DNA of 64,000 nt. It comes from Strigops habroptila. Its lineage: Eukaryota > Chordata > Aves > Psittaciformes > Psittacidae. A program made the translations under genes and the position numbers. How positions within the stretch are numbered: position 1 is the stretch's first letter; every line of letters begins with the position of its first letter. The stretch spans positions 12,610,354-12,674,353 of the forward strand of contig NC_044289.2 of assembly GCF_004027225.2 (NCBI RefSeq), read 5' to 3'. The notes under the pieces are model-generated. The model searched no databases and had not been told where the DNA came from. It saw nothing but the letters and a program-made list of their open reading frames with translations. Shown here piece after piece: positions 47,047-62,468 of this stretch.

Positions 47047-50000
47047 ATAATGTAGCTTATTTTCTATACAGATGACTTTGTCAGTGATTTTCTCAGAACT
47101 GTCGCTTTGTGGAATGTTTGGGTGTTGTTTGTGCAGGGTGTGCTTCCCACCTTCCTCACTTGGATGCTTTTCACTTATGAGTATAAATACCATATGTAAG
47201 AAAAGCAGCCCTAAAAGTGTTCCTTTTCCAGAGCTTCAGACTGAATACGGTTGTCAGATGGTTTAGCCAGGACTCTTTTTCACTCACGGGTGCTCATGTC
47301 TGGGCAGCTTCCTTTGTTACTGTTCTGTTTTTATGTACGTATTCACAGCATAGCAGCTTAGGAGAGGAGCAGCCAGATGAATTCTTACCTGAGTTCCTTT
47401 CCTGCTGCTGCAGAGCTAAAGCTTATTCCTGTGTGACTGTTTTTCTCTTGTGTGCTCTCACGTCTACAGCCTTAAGTTCAAATGGTCTTGCCAGTTGCTT
47501 CCCAAATAAGAAAGTAAGATTTCAGATGTAGTGAATATATTTCCTTCTAACTTGAATCTCATTTCCACAAAACCAGTTTTGTAACTCTGTATTTACTGCT
47601 CTCATGCCGACGTGACCTAGACTGTAGCTCCTCATTCAGTTGCCAGTAAATCACAGCCAGGATAATTTCAGGACTGGAGTGGAGATTGCCTTTACAATAC
47701 ATGGTGGAGTACATTTTCCCTGTAAAGTTTAAAACTGAAAATGAAGGACTTGGAAGGTTTGCATGGGGAAAGCAAGAATTGATGCTACCCCTAAAACTTC
47801 TTTGGTTGGCATAGCCTGGCTTTTTGGATCGATCACTGCTTCTGGAAGGCTGGTGACTTTTTGAAATCTTCATATTGTGGTTACGGTGTTTTTAACCAAA
47901 GAAATTGGTGGGATGGTGTCGCTCTGATTGTGACCATCTGAAGGTAGGTGGAACTTCCAGGTAGCTGTTTCATAGTTTCATTTCAACCATTTCCCATTAA
48001 ATGTGTCTCTGTGTGTGGCATTGCTCTGTGCGACAGCAGGAAGCTTGGAAATGTTTTCTAGTCACTTAGGCAGATTTGGGGAGGAAAAGAGTCAGAACCT
48101 AAACCACTTCAAGAATTCCCTTTAGATAGTTTTGATTGAGTGCCTTTTATGATAAAATTCATATGACCACTGTTATGAAGGTTTCAGGCCCCTGTGTAGC
48201 ACCTATTTGCTCAGTGACCTTCTTGCTGTGGTGGTATTTGCCAGAATGTGCTCCATAATGTGCTCCATAATGCAAGCTTTTTACAAAACTTGCTGTTTTC
48301 AGCAGTGTAACCAGAGCAGTGATGCTTGTTTTGACTGGAGGATGGATGTGGAATGTGGAAGGTCCTTGCTGGTTTGAACAGGAAGCTCAACTTGAAAGTG
48401 AAAATGATGGTTGCTGATAGTGTTGGATTATTAGCCAAATGCTCCTACTAAAAGGGCAGTATTTATAAATCCCCTCTTCTTGAGGAATACTAATGCGACC
48501 AGATACAAAAGCAAAGAGACTAATTGAAGTGAAATTAGGCTTTGGCAGTTCATTGACTCAATGGAGGGGAAGCTGCTTTCTTTAAGGAGGGCAGGCAGAG
48601 TTGTTAAACATTACTAATTCACTTGTCTAGGATTCCCCTGCTACACTGCAGTGTTGCTGCAGGGCCAGTCTTTGTGTTATAGGTCCAGTCTCATACAAAT
48701 CAATGGAGTGTTTTCTATAGCACTTAGAGCTATTTTCATCTATGGACTTGAGTGCTCTTAGGAGGTAAGTGTGTGTGCACGGTGGTGGTGTGTAGCTGAT
48801 TTGTCTCTGACTAAGCCAGTGGCAGAATGTTTTCATTCATTTAACTTGTGTTAAAGGCACATCAATCATTAACATCAGTGAAGTGGCTTTAGGGTAGAAG
48901 TTCAAAGGTTAAGGCCGAGCTCTCACTCTTCAGCTTTAATAAAAAGAACCAAGTGATGCCCTAATCTAATGAAGAGTGTTTGTGGTTCAGAAACTTCACT
49001 GAGCTTGTGTGGAAAAGAGCGGAATAAAACAGTGAGTAGATAGTTAAATTCTTAAACTACTGAAATCCTGAATCGAAATTCAGTTGCTAATAGTAGAATG
49101 TATGAGATCTATAATCGAGCTAAATGGTTTGCTGTTAATGAGTTAAACCTGAGCCCTGCACCATCTTACGTGTTCTTAGATTGTAAATCAAAATTTGTTT
49201 TGATGGTCAAGTCTGTTTTAAGGTTTATAAAGACAACTGTAGTTGTTGTCACTTAAGTCAGTGATAACCCCTGTATGTACAGAAAAGTGTTTGGAGTAAA
49301 CTAGATACATCTCTTAAAGAAAAAAGCCTTTCAAGTATATCTGAAAAATTACATACACAACATCATGATGTACTGCACCAATGTCCAGCAAGTTTTGAAG
49401 GCTTTTGTTTTGTCTTCTGGACACTTATCCCTCCCTTTGGGTAACTTACACCGTATTTTGGTTAAGGAGATAATCCAAATGGCATTTCTTCCTTGCAGCA
49501 CAAGCAGTATGCCATGCTAGCTCTCTGAATGAGGAGGTGGTATTTGACTACCCTGATTACTCCAGGAGCAGAAAGGGGGGTGTGCAAACAGTGCTTTCCT
49601 TCTGTTGGATGGCTTGTGCTATTTTTCGTGTTCAGTTGTGCTGGTAAAATAACTTCATGCAGAAGCAACAGTAAGTTTTCTGAAGCCAAAAATTCTTTGG
49701 TTTAAACAAACCCAATAATCGGTGTAATATAAGTCTGCAGATGGTGCATCTATATGAAATATCAGCTATTTTGACTGAATATGACTATAGTATTATCATT
49801 TAATTCTGTTACTGTGAAAGATGAGAGGAGTCCCTGTAATCAAGTTGTACACCAGCCGCAGTGTGGTGTCTAGTATGTTAACCTTCCTCCCCGTCTTGTT
49901 TAGTCTTGGAAAGATAGTAAGGACCTGTGTGTCGAGTGTTCTTGAGCAGCCCACACTGCAAGCTCACTTACGTGTGTAACGTGAAAACAGATAATTTTAA

Positions 50001-53000
50001 TCTTTTTGTGGCCTTCCAATCCTTTCGCTACTGCATTAGATACAAATAGAAGCTGGTTGGTGAGGAACCTGCAGTGAACAAGCTGGTAACATGCTGAGCC
50101 TGTCTGATGTGTTGTCCTGGCTGCTGCCTGTCGCAGTTATTCAGCTGTTCTCTTACTGTGCAGATAGTGCTCTGCTGCCCACAGAATGTGCAACCGGAGT
50201 TTCCAGGTTCCACCTAATGGTGGTAACTCCAAGCCTCTCTACTTACAGTAAATGGAATTAAATTCATGCTTTTACAGCTGTTACATTTACTCTAGGTTTT
50301 TCATCAGGCAGGTTTCTGCTCAGAGAACTCTGCCTTAGGTTGGTCATATTTATTAAAAATTTCTTGGAACTATTAATTTGACTTTGAGAAAATAAAGACA
50401 CTCGTCTGTGGGAGAATCTGAGGCTATAGGGGTTTTAGGTTCTTAACTTGCAGAGGCATGTTTTGTAAAGGGTGTAGGCAGGAGAAGGTGGATCTGAAGG
50501 AGAACAGAAAAGGGACACAAGGCCAATGTGGTGTTTTGTGGCTTTTAAGTACTTCTGTTGTTATTCTGGCTGGGGGAGAGAAAAAACAATGTTTAAAATC
50601 CCTTGCTATGTCCTTGCTTTTATTCTACTTTTTTGTGGTGGTGGCTTTTTCTGAGGGTTTTTCTGTTTTGCAGCATCACTATTCTGTGATTAGGATTAGG
50701 ACGTAGAAGTGAAGATGTTTGTACTACAGATGGTAATAATTAAGTGGCAGAAAAGTATTAAGGGGATGTGAAGCATGTACACAAAAGGAAAAGAAGAACT
50801 GAAAGACAGTGTTGGCATAAGAAAGGCTGAACTTGCAGTGAGTAAATCAAAGAAATCAATTTCTTATGAGTACTGTAGAAGCAATATTATGGGATTTTTT
50901 CCAGATCATATTTCAGTAGGAGCTACATTCAAGATAAAAGTCCATAAAGAAGAAAGCCTGAATTGTGTAATATGAGAGTAGATTCTGTAATGCACGAGAA
51001 CGTGAAAGGTCACTTCTGCTTTGTGTCCTTACTCATTTTTTAGGCAAGAGTTGTCACTGCAGTAATTACTCCAGGACAACCACGAATAGTCTAAAGAATT
51101 CATCTGGGGTATCTCAGCCTTTTTTAAAAAGCTTTATTTTGAGCTCATGCTGTTCATACAGTATGTGCTAGTATAGACATATGGACCTTAATGAGTTTCT
51201 GCCTTGAAGTCACCTGCGTAATATATCTACATTTAGGGGAATGGGTAAAATGTGGGATTTGGAGTAAGTACAGGATTGCTGAGGTTTCCAGCTTTTGGGA
51301 AGGATAGAGGTTGCTAAAGGGATCAGCAGAAGGAACACCAAGATGTTGCATCAAAAATCATGAGTGCGTGTAAGTGGCATGTTGTGGTACTTGTAGGTGA
51401 AGCTGCAGTGAATATGGAGTATAGTGTAGTCCTCAGTCTCGGCTTAAGGAGTTTGGACTGAGGAGTGGAGGATTGAGCCGTAGCCAGCTTGATTTATCGG
51501 GCGTAGGACAGAATGTGCCTGAGATGGGAATAGCAGGAGTTTCAAAGGGGAAAAAATGAGTCCTTACTTGAAAAAGGCAAAGATGATTTGCAGTGTAAAA
51601 CTGCATGTTTGGGGTTGTTTCAAAGGTCAGTGTGGTTGAGCTTTTAAGTTTGTTTTTCAGTTAAGTTGTTCTTTACATTTCAGTAATAAATACTTGAGAA
51701 TCACGGGGTTGGGGGAGGGAAGCAGCTGAATAAAAGAATATGAAAGGAATGAAAAAAATCTTACTTGGTGAGAGAAGTCAGTGAGCACTTCAAGGACTGC
51801 AGTTACTGTTCCAACTTAAGCCAAATGAATGACTCCAAAGCCCCAGCCTGCTTTACATTAGTATTTCAAGGAAATGTTTTTTTATATTCTGCTATTAAAT
51901 GCTATGAAGAACTTGTTTTCTTTTGCACGAAGAGCTTGGGAAAATAACAGGTTTTAAGTTCAGGTGTTAGTTTGAACCCCGCTGTAATTTAATACAAACT
52001 AATATCTGAAATAGAATCAGTGTTGACCTGTCAGTTTGATTGTATATTTCTCTGAAAAGGGGAGAATATGTATATCTAAAGGCAAACACATGCCCTTCTT
52101 TGAGCTTGTTGGTTATGATTAAGGTGGATGTTGGTGGTGCCTAAGTTAAGGGTGAACACTGAACAGTGTAAAGTTGAAATTGAAGAAGGTGGTGGTGTTT
52201 CCTTAGAGCTGGGGCTTGGCTCTTGTTCATTTGCAGGGGGGAAAGCTGCAGTAAAGAAGATGAAATGACTGAATTTCTTGCTGGCATTTTCTGGTGGAAG
52301 GTAGTTCCCTTTGTGACTTTAGTGCTTTATTTCAGCTTTTTTTTTTCCTTAAAACTGTCCTGAACTTGTTATGTTTATAATCATAAATGGGAGCTTTGCC
52401 TTCTCAGTCAGTTTCTGCAAATGTCTCAGGTTGGATTGACACAGCAGCACTTGTTCCTGTGGGCTGACTTATGATACAAAGCCCCCAAGTTCTCGTTGTG
52501 ACACTTCTTCAGCTTCAGGGTTCGTGTGGAGACAGCTCAATGAGTAGAAAGAACTAGGTCATAACTTCCATGTGTATTTAGTGCCTTAGGTGTGCAATAG
52601 TCAGTTACCTCTTTGCATAAGGTTGTAGTCAGGACAAGGGGAAATAGCACAGCCTCAACACTTCACCCTGTAGGAAACACAGGTCAGCTTTCTGCTGTGT
52701 GTCCATCCTCCTTGGCAGCTCTCATCCCAGAAATGAAGACTATATGATGGGCCATGGATGCTTCTTACGAGGACTGCATCAAGCCTTCAGAGCAGCTTGG
52801 TTAGGCAGGTGTTTGTAACTGTTCAACATTCTACTTCTTTTTTTACAATCAGGAGATGCCTTTTGTTTCAGGTTTTATGTCAAATTTGTAGTAACAGTTA
52901 ATTATCCCCCTTCCCACAAAGCTTTCATTGATCAGTTGACACATGGTGACAGGTAACTTGGAACACAGTATAGAGAATACTGATTATTATCTGCCTGCAG

Positions 53001-56000
53001 TAATGCTGGTCTTACCCATCCCTGCTCCAAACCTCCAGGAATAATGAAATGGTAGAAAAAAATTGTGGCTGTTTCTATTGTGTGCAGAGCTTCTGGGATG
53101 TGGGATGAGGCTTTGTGGCCTATGGAAGAGCCAGTGTGCTGGAAAGAGGCTTTATTAACTGTTGTGGACTGTGGTCTTTCTCATGAGACTCCTTAATCTC
53201 AGTTTAAACTAAAGATACTTTTTAATGCATCTAATGGTACAAATCTTTATGATTTCTTTTAGAGCCTCATGAGGTTCAGGAAAGCAGGATCACACTAGGA
53301 TTCTTATTTTAGTCATACATCATCAGTGATGCTGATGCTACCTCAGCATCAGCTTTGTAATATCAAACCCTGGAATGTTAGAGGCTGCCCCTTGAAAATT
53401 GAACTAGTAACCTGAGAAAGCTTTGCTTCTGCTAGCCTGCACATCCAGGGATCACAGCAGGAGAAGAGAGAAGCTGTTCGGAAGAATGTAGGGTGATAAC
53501 TGCAAGACACGGGATTAAACTGAGCGATGGACAAGGAAGGAACTATGTTAGGTTGTTGAGAAGTGCGAGATTTATTAACTGGGATGGTCTGTTACACGTG
53601 TTGGGTTTATTTCTTGGGTTGTTGGGTAGCTTAAGGCTGAGACGGTGAAAATTGCAGTGGGTTTGTGCTGCTGGCAGAATTGCTTGTGTTCTGTTTGTAA
53701 GCAGAATGTGAGGCAGAAGCTGTAGTCAGTCTGGTACAAAATAGGCTCATCTGAATTCAGCTGTCCTTAAGGCTTTAATACATGTGCTTAAGCTTTAGTT
53801 CACCGAGTTCTTCAATGTGTAATATTTTGGCGTACACTGAAATAGAGCACGTTGGGTATCTTGTACAGCGTGATGTTAGTTGATGAGGATTTATTCATGT
53901 GATTAACTAGGAACAAACTGCAGGTTTTCTTGTGCTGAATCCTTGCTTATATTCTATCTTATGTGGAGCAGTGAAACCAAGCTGGCCGCAAGACTGGCTT
54001 CTGCAATAAAGCTAACATGTTCTCTCCAGCAGACATGACTACTAAAAATCCTGCTGGTGGTGTGTGACGCTGTGAAGTTAAGATTTTTCTTATCCTCAGG
54101 GTGACTCCATGGGTTCTGTGAGCTGCCATACTGGGGCACAACCCCTTCTTGCCCTGTGCTCCCCTTCTTTAACCCATCCTCCCCGTGTAAAGGGGAAGGG
54201 GAGCCTCTGGCTTTCAGGTTAGTGCGATATGGAAGCATGTAAGAACAAACGTTGTAATTCAGTAATTTTTACCTTATGCGGTCCAACACTCGATCCTTCA
54301 TCGACTAAATGGTAGCACTGCTGCAAAGGGATAAAGGCAGAGGAGTTTGTTTATGCTTCAGACACTTCTCTGTGGCATTTTGGGGAAATGCGAGACCCTC
54401 CAGAGCTCTGAACTGGGAGAGTTGAAACCTTCCATCATGCTTGTTCTGGAGCTTTCTTCAAGTGTAGGTGGACTGTGCCTTCTCTTATATCTTGCTTTTA
54501 CGTGTTGGTTAAGCTGAATCAGAAGAAGAATGTTTAGAAACTATGGAGTTGATTTTGTTTACACTGGAGAATGTTCTTTTCTGTAGAAATGTGAAAAGGG
54601 TGGAAGTTCTGCAGTGCTTATATAAAACTTAAGAAAACAGCAGGTAATTTCTTATTCTTCTGAGTGCTGTAACATGGATTTCTTACGTGATCTTTTTTCT
54701 AGAATGTAGCTTTTCTTTGGCCTCTTGATTATTTAGGAACAAATTCTTCACTGGTCTGTTTCTAGAACAGCTGCTTTGGAAATATGGGATTTGTCTTTCC
54801 ATGTGTGTTACACAACTGTTGGAGTTTGTGATCTTCTCACCATGAAGAAGTGATATGCATAGTAAACATAATCTTGCCTTTTTTAACTGGACTTCAGTTT
54901 GGTTGTCTGAACAATTAAAGCGTACTTTGTGGGTCCATTCTGTGTTGTACTTGTGTAACTGGGAATGACGTGGTTGAGCAGTGAAAGGCTTCTCTGGAGT
55001 GTGTGGTCAGGCTCTTAGACTTCTGTGGGTAGTATTTTGCTCTAGAGTTCGTAGGGATAACATGGGTGATGTATTATTTGTCTTCAAAATGTGGTGTTAT
55101 AGCATGTCCAGTTGTAACTAAAGGCAAAAAATAAAGGTGCCTGATGGATCTGAAGCTGAGTGTTGGAAGCTCTCCTCTTGAGAGAGGAATGTGCAGAATT
55201 CTGCTCAAGATGAAGCTTCACAGGTGATGCCTCTCAATAGTGAGTTCCCCAGGTTGTGAGAGTATTGGATCAGATTGTGTGGCTATTGTCAGTATAAATT
55301 GTTGATTGTGGGGGTATACCATAACATCAGCTGTGATTTTACAGGCTATTCCTCGCAACAGCACTTACCCAGTGGCTTGCTTACATTGCCTTTTCTTCTG
55401 AACCCACTACGCTGGGATGCACCCGGTGGCTCTGGTTTATGCATTTTAAATAGAGTTTGGATTTATTACTGAGTTTGGAGTCAGTTTTACTTGGCAAACT
55501 GAGTTTGTGCTTCTAGAATAGTTTTGTCACTTCCAGACCATGCTGTACCTTAATCTGCCAGTGGTGATTAAGTTGGAGATTGTTAAATTGTTGTCATTGG
55601 AAGCTGTTAAAGATCAATCTATAAGAAATCCTTTATACGTTGAATGTGGTTTAAGACCGTTACGGAAAGCAGTTTGCTCTAGCTGCTGTCTCTGCTTTGG
55701 AAATAGCCATTGCCTCTTGTAAAGCAGAAGTTTCAAATACTAGACATCAACATTGGTTATCAAGGGTAGTTGTGAGGGGGGAAATAAGAAATCAGTGAAT
55801 TCTAGAATATCTGAAACTGTTGGAAGATAGAAAAATTTGGCTGTTGCTACAAATGTAAATAATATTCTGTCATGGTAAAGAGTAATTGTTGAAAGTCTAA
55901 AAGCTAACTTTATGTAGTGTTGTATGAATGGATATAAATATAAGTGCTGTACAAAAAGTTGGGGAAACAACATGAGATTTGTTTTGGATGTGTTGACTTG

Positions 56001-58648
56001 AATCTGCAAGCTGAATGACACTGGTGTTCTTTGGGTGCATGCCAAGGAAAAAAGGAAGGCTATTAATAAAAATAATAAAATCTCAAATTCTTTCAGTTCA
56101 ATTACATCGAACTATATCCTTAGCCTGGGATCAGAGCCTTTATGGAGTGTTTGAGCATAGTAACCCCTAGAACCTTTTTCTCTTGTCATGTGTCTGTTTA
56201 CACAGCATTGGTAAGTGGTGAAGCATCACCACTCACTTGGTTCAAAACCATACTGCTGGCACAGTGCGTGCTCCTTGGGATTAAGCTGGCGTGTGCCAGC
56301 TGGGCAGCCTTCAAAGTGATGAAATACCAAGAAGATGTTGCAGGGCTGTGTGGAAGTTCAGAATGTAGAAACTTAAGAGGAAGGAGAAAGCATCACAGGG
56401 TTCTGCTTGATGGGGGAAGCAGGATCAGAGGTTGTATTAGATGTGAGGTTGTTCTAAGTGGTATTCTCAAAGCCTTCAGGATGGTCACTCCTCTCAGGAA
56501 ATGAGCAGAGCCTTTGAGGAGAGAGATGGAGATGAAAGATGATTTCACAAACAGTTCAGCTTTTTATGGGAAGAGAGATACAACTACTACAGTAAAATAC
56601 AGTTTATTATTAGGAGTGAAAGTAAATTCCAGTTTTTTTGCTTTAGGGAGGAAAAGGGAATATTTGAGACAATGCTTAACATCATTAAATCCTGTTTAGA
56701 AACACCTGAGAAGTGAAGTTGGGGCTAGTTTTCCTAATTGCTGAGGAACCCCACTATTCCCCCCCTTCAGTATTTTTGTATGTGTGTTTGGGAATGAAAA
56801 CATACTAAGCTTTTGATCTTTATAAGCTTTTCAGATGCAGGCAGGTTTCAAGAGATTGGAGCTTCTCCTAGTAATTGTGCGAGCAGGATAACTGGGTGAA
56901 GGTGCTTCCCTAGGGGCCAAGCAGATCTTCAGGCTTGATTGAAATAGATGTTTTGTCTTAACAGACCACCTGTGCCCTGCTCTCGCTGCTGAGATGCACA
57001 GACTAGTGTGTGATCGGGATTTTCTGCTGCTATTATTCAAGGGATGGATTGAAACTGGAGAACACCACACAGTGTATTTGGAAAGCTGTGAAGTGAAAAA
57101 ACAACTTTGTGTGGGCTCCTCAGGGATGTCTGTAGGCAGCGACATATAAACAATTGCTGGCTGAGGTTCAAACTGATGTTTTCAGATTAAGCATGAATTT
57201 GATCTGAATCTGTTGAGGATAACAGTTCTGCCTGTGGTTGCTAAACCACCTTTCTGGGTATCCCCCTGTATTGGCAAGGAGGGAGTCCAGCCTGTTAGAA
57301 CAGTTCCTGCTCAGCTGCTCTCAGCAGCTGGACTGGCTGTGCTCTGTGTTGTCCTGGTTGTCACCTGCATCAGCCCGTGCCCTGTGATCTCCGAGTGGAC
57401 AAGGATGTAGCAGGAAGGGATCCCTTGTGGCTTGTAACTTCTCAGGGGTTCAGCAGAACATCTGGGTTGTGTTTCAGGGGAAATCCTATGCCTTACTGAA
57501 TCCAAAACAGCAGGATGAGACAGCCTTCTGGGTGTTACTGCATTGAAAGATAAATCCTTGAAACTGTGGAGTATTTTCATAATGTCATAATTGATACTGA
57601 TTTCTGTCATATCCCCTCCTGACTTCGTTGTGTAGTTTAAGTTCCCATGTCAGACTATAAACTTACTGTTGTCTTTGTAACATGGTATAACTGTGTATGG
57701 ACTTGTTCTATGTGCAGCTTGAGTTGTGTAGCAATGGTTTCCTCCCAGCAAGGGACTGCTGCTTCGGGGATGCTAAAGCTTGCATGGAGCCATTTCTTTG
57801 AGATTAACTTTATTCCTGATCCTTTGTGCTCTGGTGGGAAGGAAAGGTAGCTCCTGGTTCTGTCTCCTGTCAGTACAGAAATCTCTGCAGTAGAGGAAAA
57901 TAGAGGAGAAATGTTGGCACGGGAGCCAAGGCTGTCCTGATTGTCAGATAGCTGGTGTCATACAGACATGTCTGATTGTCTGTAGAACTGCAGGCAGTGC
58001 AGACATGTGACTGAGATGTAAGCTGGTCTGGTGCAATGGCACGTGTAGGTAAGGGAAAACCCCAATACCTGTGACTTGTGACTTTAGGAGAAATGTATTT
58101 ATTAAAGGCAATAAGTTTCTTTGTGAATCTCGTTTGGGGTTAAGGGCAGCTGAAGCAGGAGATGGATGGCTCTGACTAGGCCATTTGAAGTAGCCTGGTC
58201 AACAGTTCAACTTGTTTGAAGATGTTGGCGTTAAAGCTGCTGCTGCTGCTGACCTTAGCAGAAAGCTGAACAATGATCCTCTTTGCCTAAAGCTTTGCTA
58301 AAATTCTTACTGAGCTCTGGTTTTGCCCTGCCACCATCACTGGAGCATCCGAGTGCCATGCAATAGCGAATTCAGTGACATTAATGTTTGTCCAGGGCAG
58401 ACTGGGCAGTCAAAAGGGTTAAATGTTGTCTAATAAAAGTTAATCTCTTTGAGATATTTAAACTCTGCAAGTATCAGCCCTGTGGATACTCCGATACTAG
58501 AAAGACCAGACAATTTCCTTATTTTCTGAACTCTGAAGGACCTTTCCTATGAAATACTCACATTTCAAATACTTGTTAAAGCTCTCAAGCTGTCTAGTCT
58601 CTTGAGTGTTTTTTTGATGCTTGAAGCCTTCATCTTCTAAATTCAGGT

Positions 58649-58940
58649 TATTCAGCCTGGAGAAGAGAAGGCTCCGGGGAGACCTAAGAGCAGCTTCCAG
58701 TGTCTAGAAGGGCCAACAAGAAAGCTGGAGAGGGGCTGTTGGCAAGGGCCGGTAGGGACAGGACAGGGGGAATGGCTTTAACCTGCCACAGGGGAGACTG
58801 AGATGAGCTCTTAGGCAGAAGCTCTTCCCTGTGAGGGTGCTGAGGCGCTGGCACAGGGTGCCCAGAGAAGCTGTGGCTGCCCCATCCCTGGCAGTGTTCA
58901 AGGCCAGGTTGGATGGGGCTTGGAGCAACCTGGTTCTATC
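58649..58940 (+). mobile_element. CR1 LINE 3'-region fragment
   Basis: Landmarks in order: TTATTCAGCCTGGAGAAGAG, AAGGCTCCGGGGAGACC, GCAGAAGCTCTTCCCTGTGA, GGTGCTGAGGCGCTGGCACA, GGGTGCCCAGAGAAGCTGTG, CCCATCCCTGGCAGTG and AAGGCCAGGTTGGATGGGGC. All belong to the avian CR1 3' region. The copy is sense-oriented, truncated at 5', and lacks the final tail after TTGGAGCAACCTGG. It lies directly left of the CPNE1-proximal CpG island. Confidence 0.93.
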
Positions 58941-59029
58941 ACTGATGTGTAATAAAATTCAGTTCCCACCCTGTTACACGCTTACGCTGCAGTTTTTGTG
59001 AAGGCAGCACTGTAAAGAAGCGGGGCTCC

Positions 59030-59545
59030 TGAGCAACGTAGGGGCCGGGAGCGGGGCCGTGCAGCGGGGGGGGTCCCAGCCCTGCACTGCGATGAGCCAG
59101 TTTCGCCCCCTTCAGCTCAGGGCGGCCGCTGCGGCCGCTCTCCGTGCCGGGGTTTCCTTTCCGCGGGAGGTGGCTGCCCCTGCACGGGCAGCCCTTGAGC
59201 TCCGGGGACGGTGTAACCCACCTTCCGCAGCACACCGTGCGGGAGAGGCTTTACAGTCTCCTTCCCCCGGGGTGGGGGGACGGGCCCTTCGCTCCGCCGG
59301 GAGCCGGGAGCACAGCCCGATGGGAACACGGGGATAGCGGGGCCGGGCCGCGGCGGGCGCCGCTCCTGCTGCGGGCGGTGCGCGGAGAGCCGGGACCCCG
59401 CCGCTGCCGCCCCGCGTTGAGGAGCCCCGCCCCCGGCCGGCAGTGCCGCCGCCAGCGGGGGGCGCGGGGCCGGAGCGGCGGTCGGTCGGTCGGTCTGTGG
59501 GTCGGTCTGTCTGTCGGTGGGTCTGACCCTGTGCTCTGCCCGCAG
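59030..59545 (+). promoter_or_regulatory. CpG-rich block upstream of CPNE1 (possible alternative promoter)
   Basis: About 0.5 kb of GC- and CpG-rich sequence immediately upstream of the first CPNE1 coding exon, including runs such as GGGGCCGGGAGCGGGGCC. It could house an alternative CPNE1 start site with its own non-coding exon, since the coding exon begins at an acceptor (GCTCTGCCCGCAG, ending 59545). I could not pick out the matching donor. An open frame continues upstream through it, but that reflects composition. Confidence 0.5.
59479..59524 (+). repeat. GGTC/GGTCTGTC tetranucleotide repeat
   Basis: About 46 bases of imperfect 4-base repeats (GTCGGTCGGTCGGTCTGTGG and then GTCGGTCTGTCTGTCGG). 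It ends about 20 bases before the acceptor of the first CPNE1 coding exon and so overlaps the branch-point region. It is likely length-variable. Confidence 0.85.

Positions 59546-62468
<2,923 letters not shown>

Larger units (their letters stand above)
44400..59030 (+). other. 14.6-kb stretch without a recognisable gene (likely CPNE1 5' intron)
   Basis: No open frame here shows a domain or a chain of splice-compatible exons on either strand. I recognise one CR1 fragment near the right end (58649-58940) and one acceptor/donor pair at 47040/47041. The composition is ordinary intronic AT-rich sequence. If CPNE1 transcripts start at the 32-kb island, as the mammalian arrangement suggests, this is part of an intron of about 27 kb that contains RBM12. 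Confidence 0.5.

Noticed and set aside
59144-59545. In-frame upstream extension of the first CPNE1 exon
   Set aside because: The extension has the composition of CpG-island DNA and crosses a good acceptor. Copines begin with a short segment directly before C2A, as the ATG at 59546 gives.
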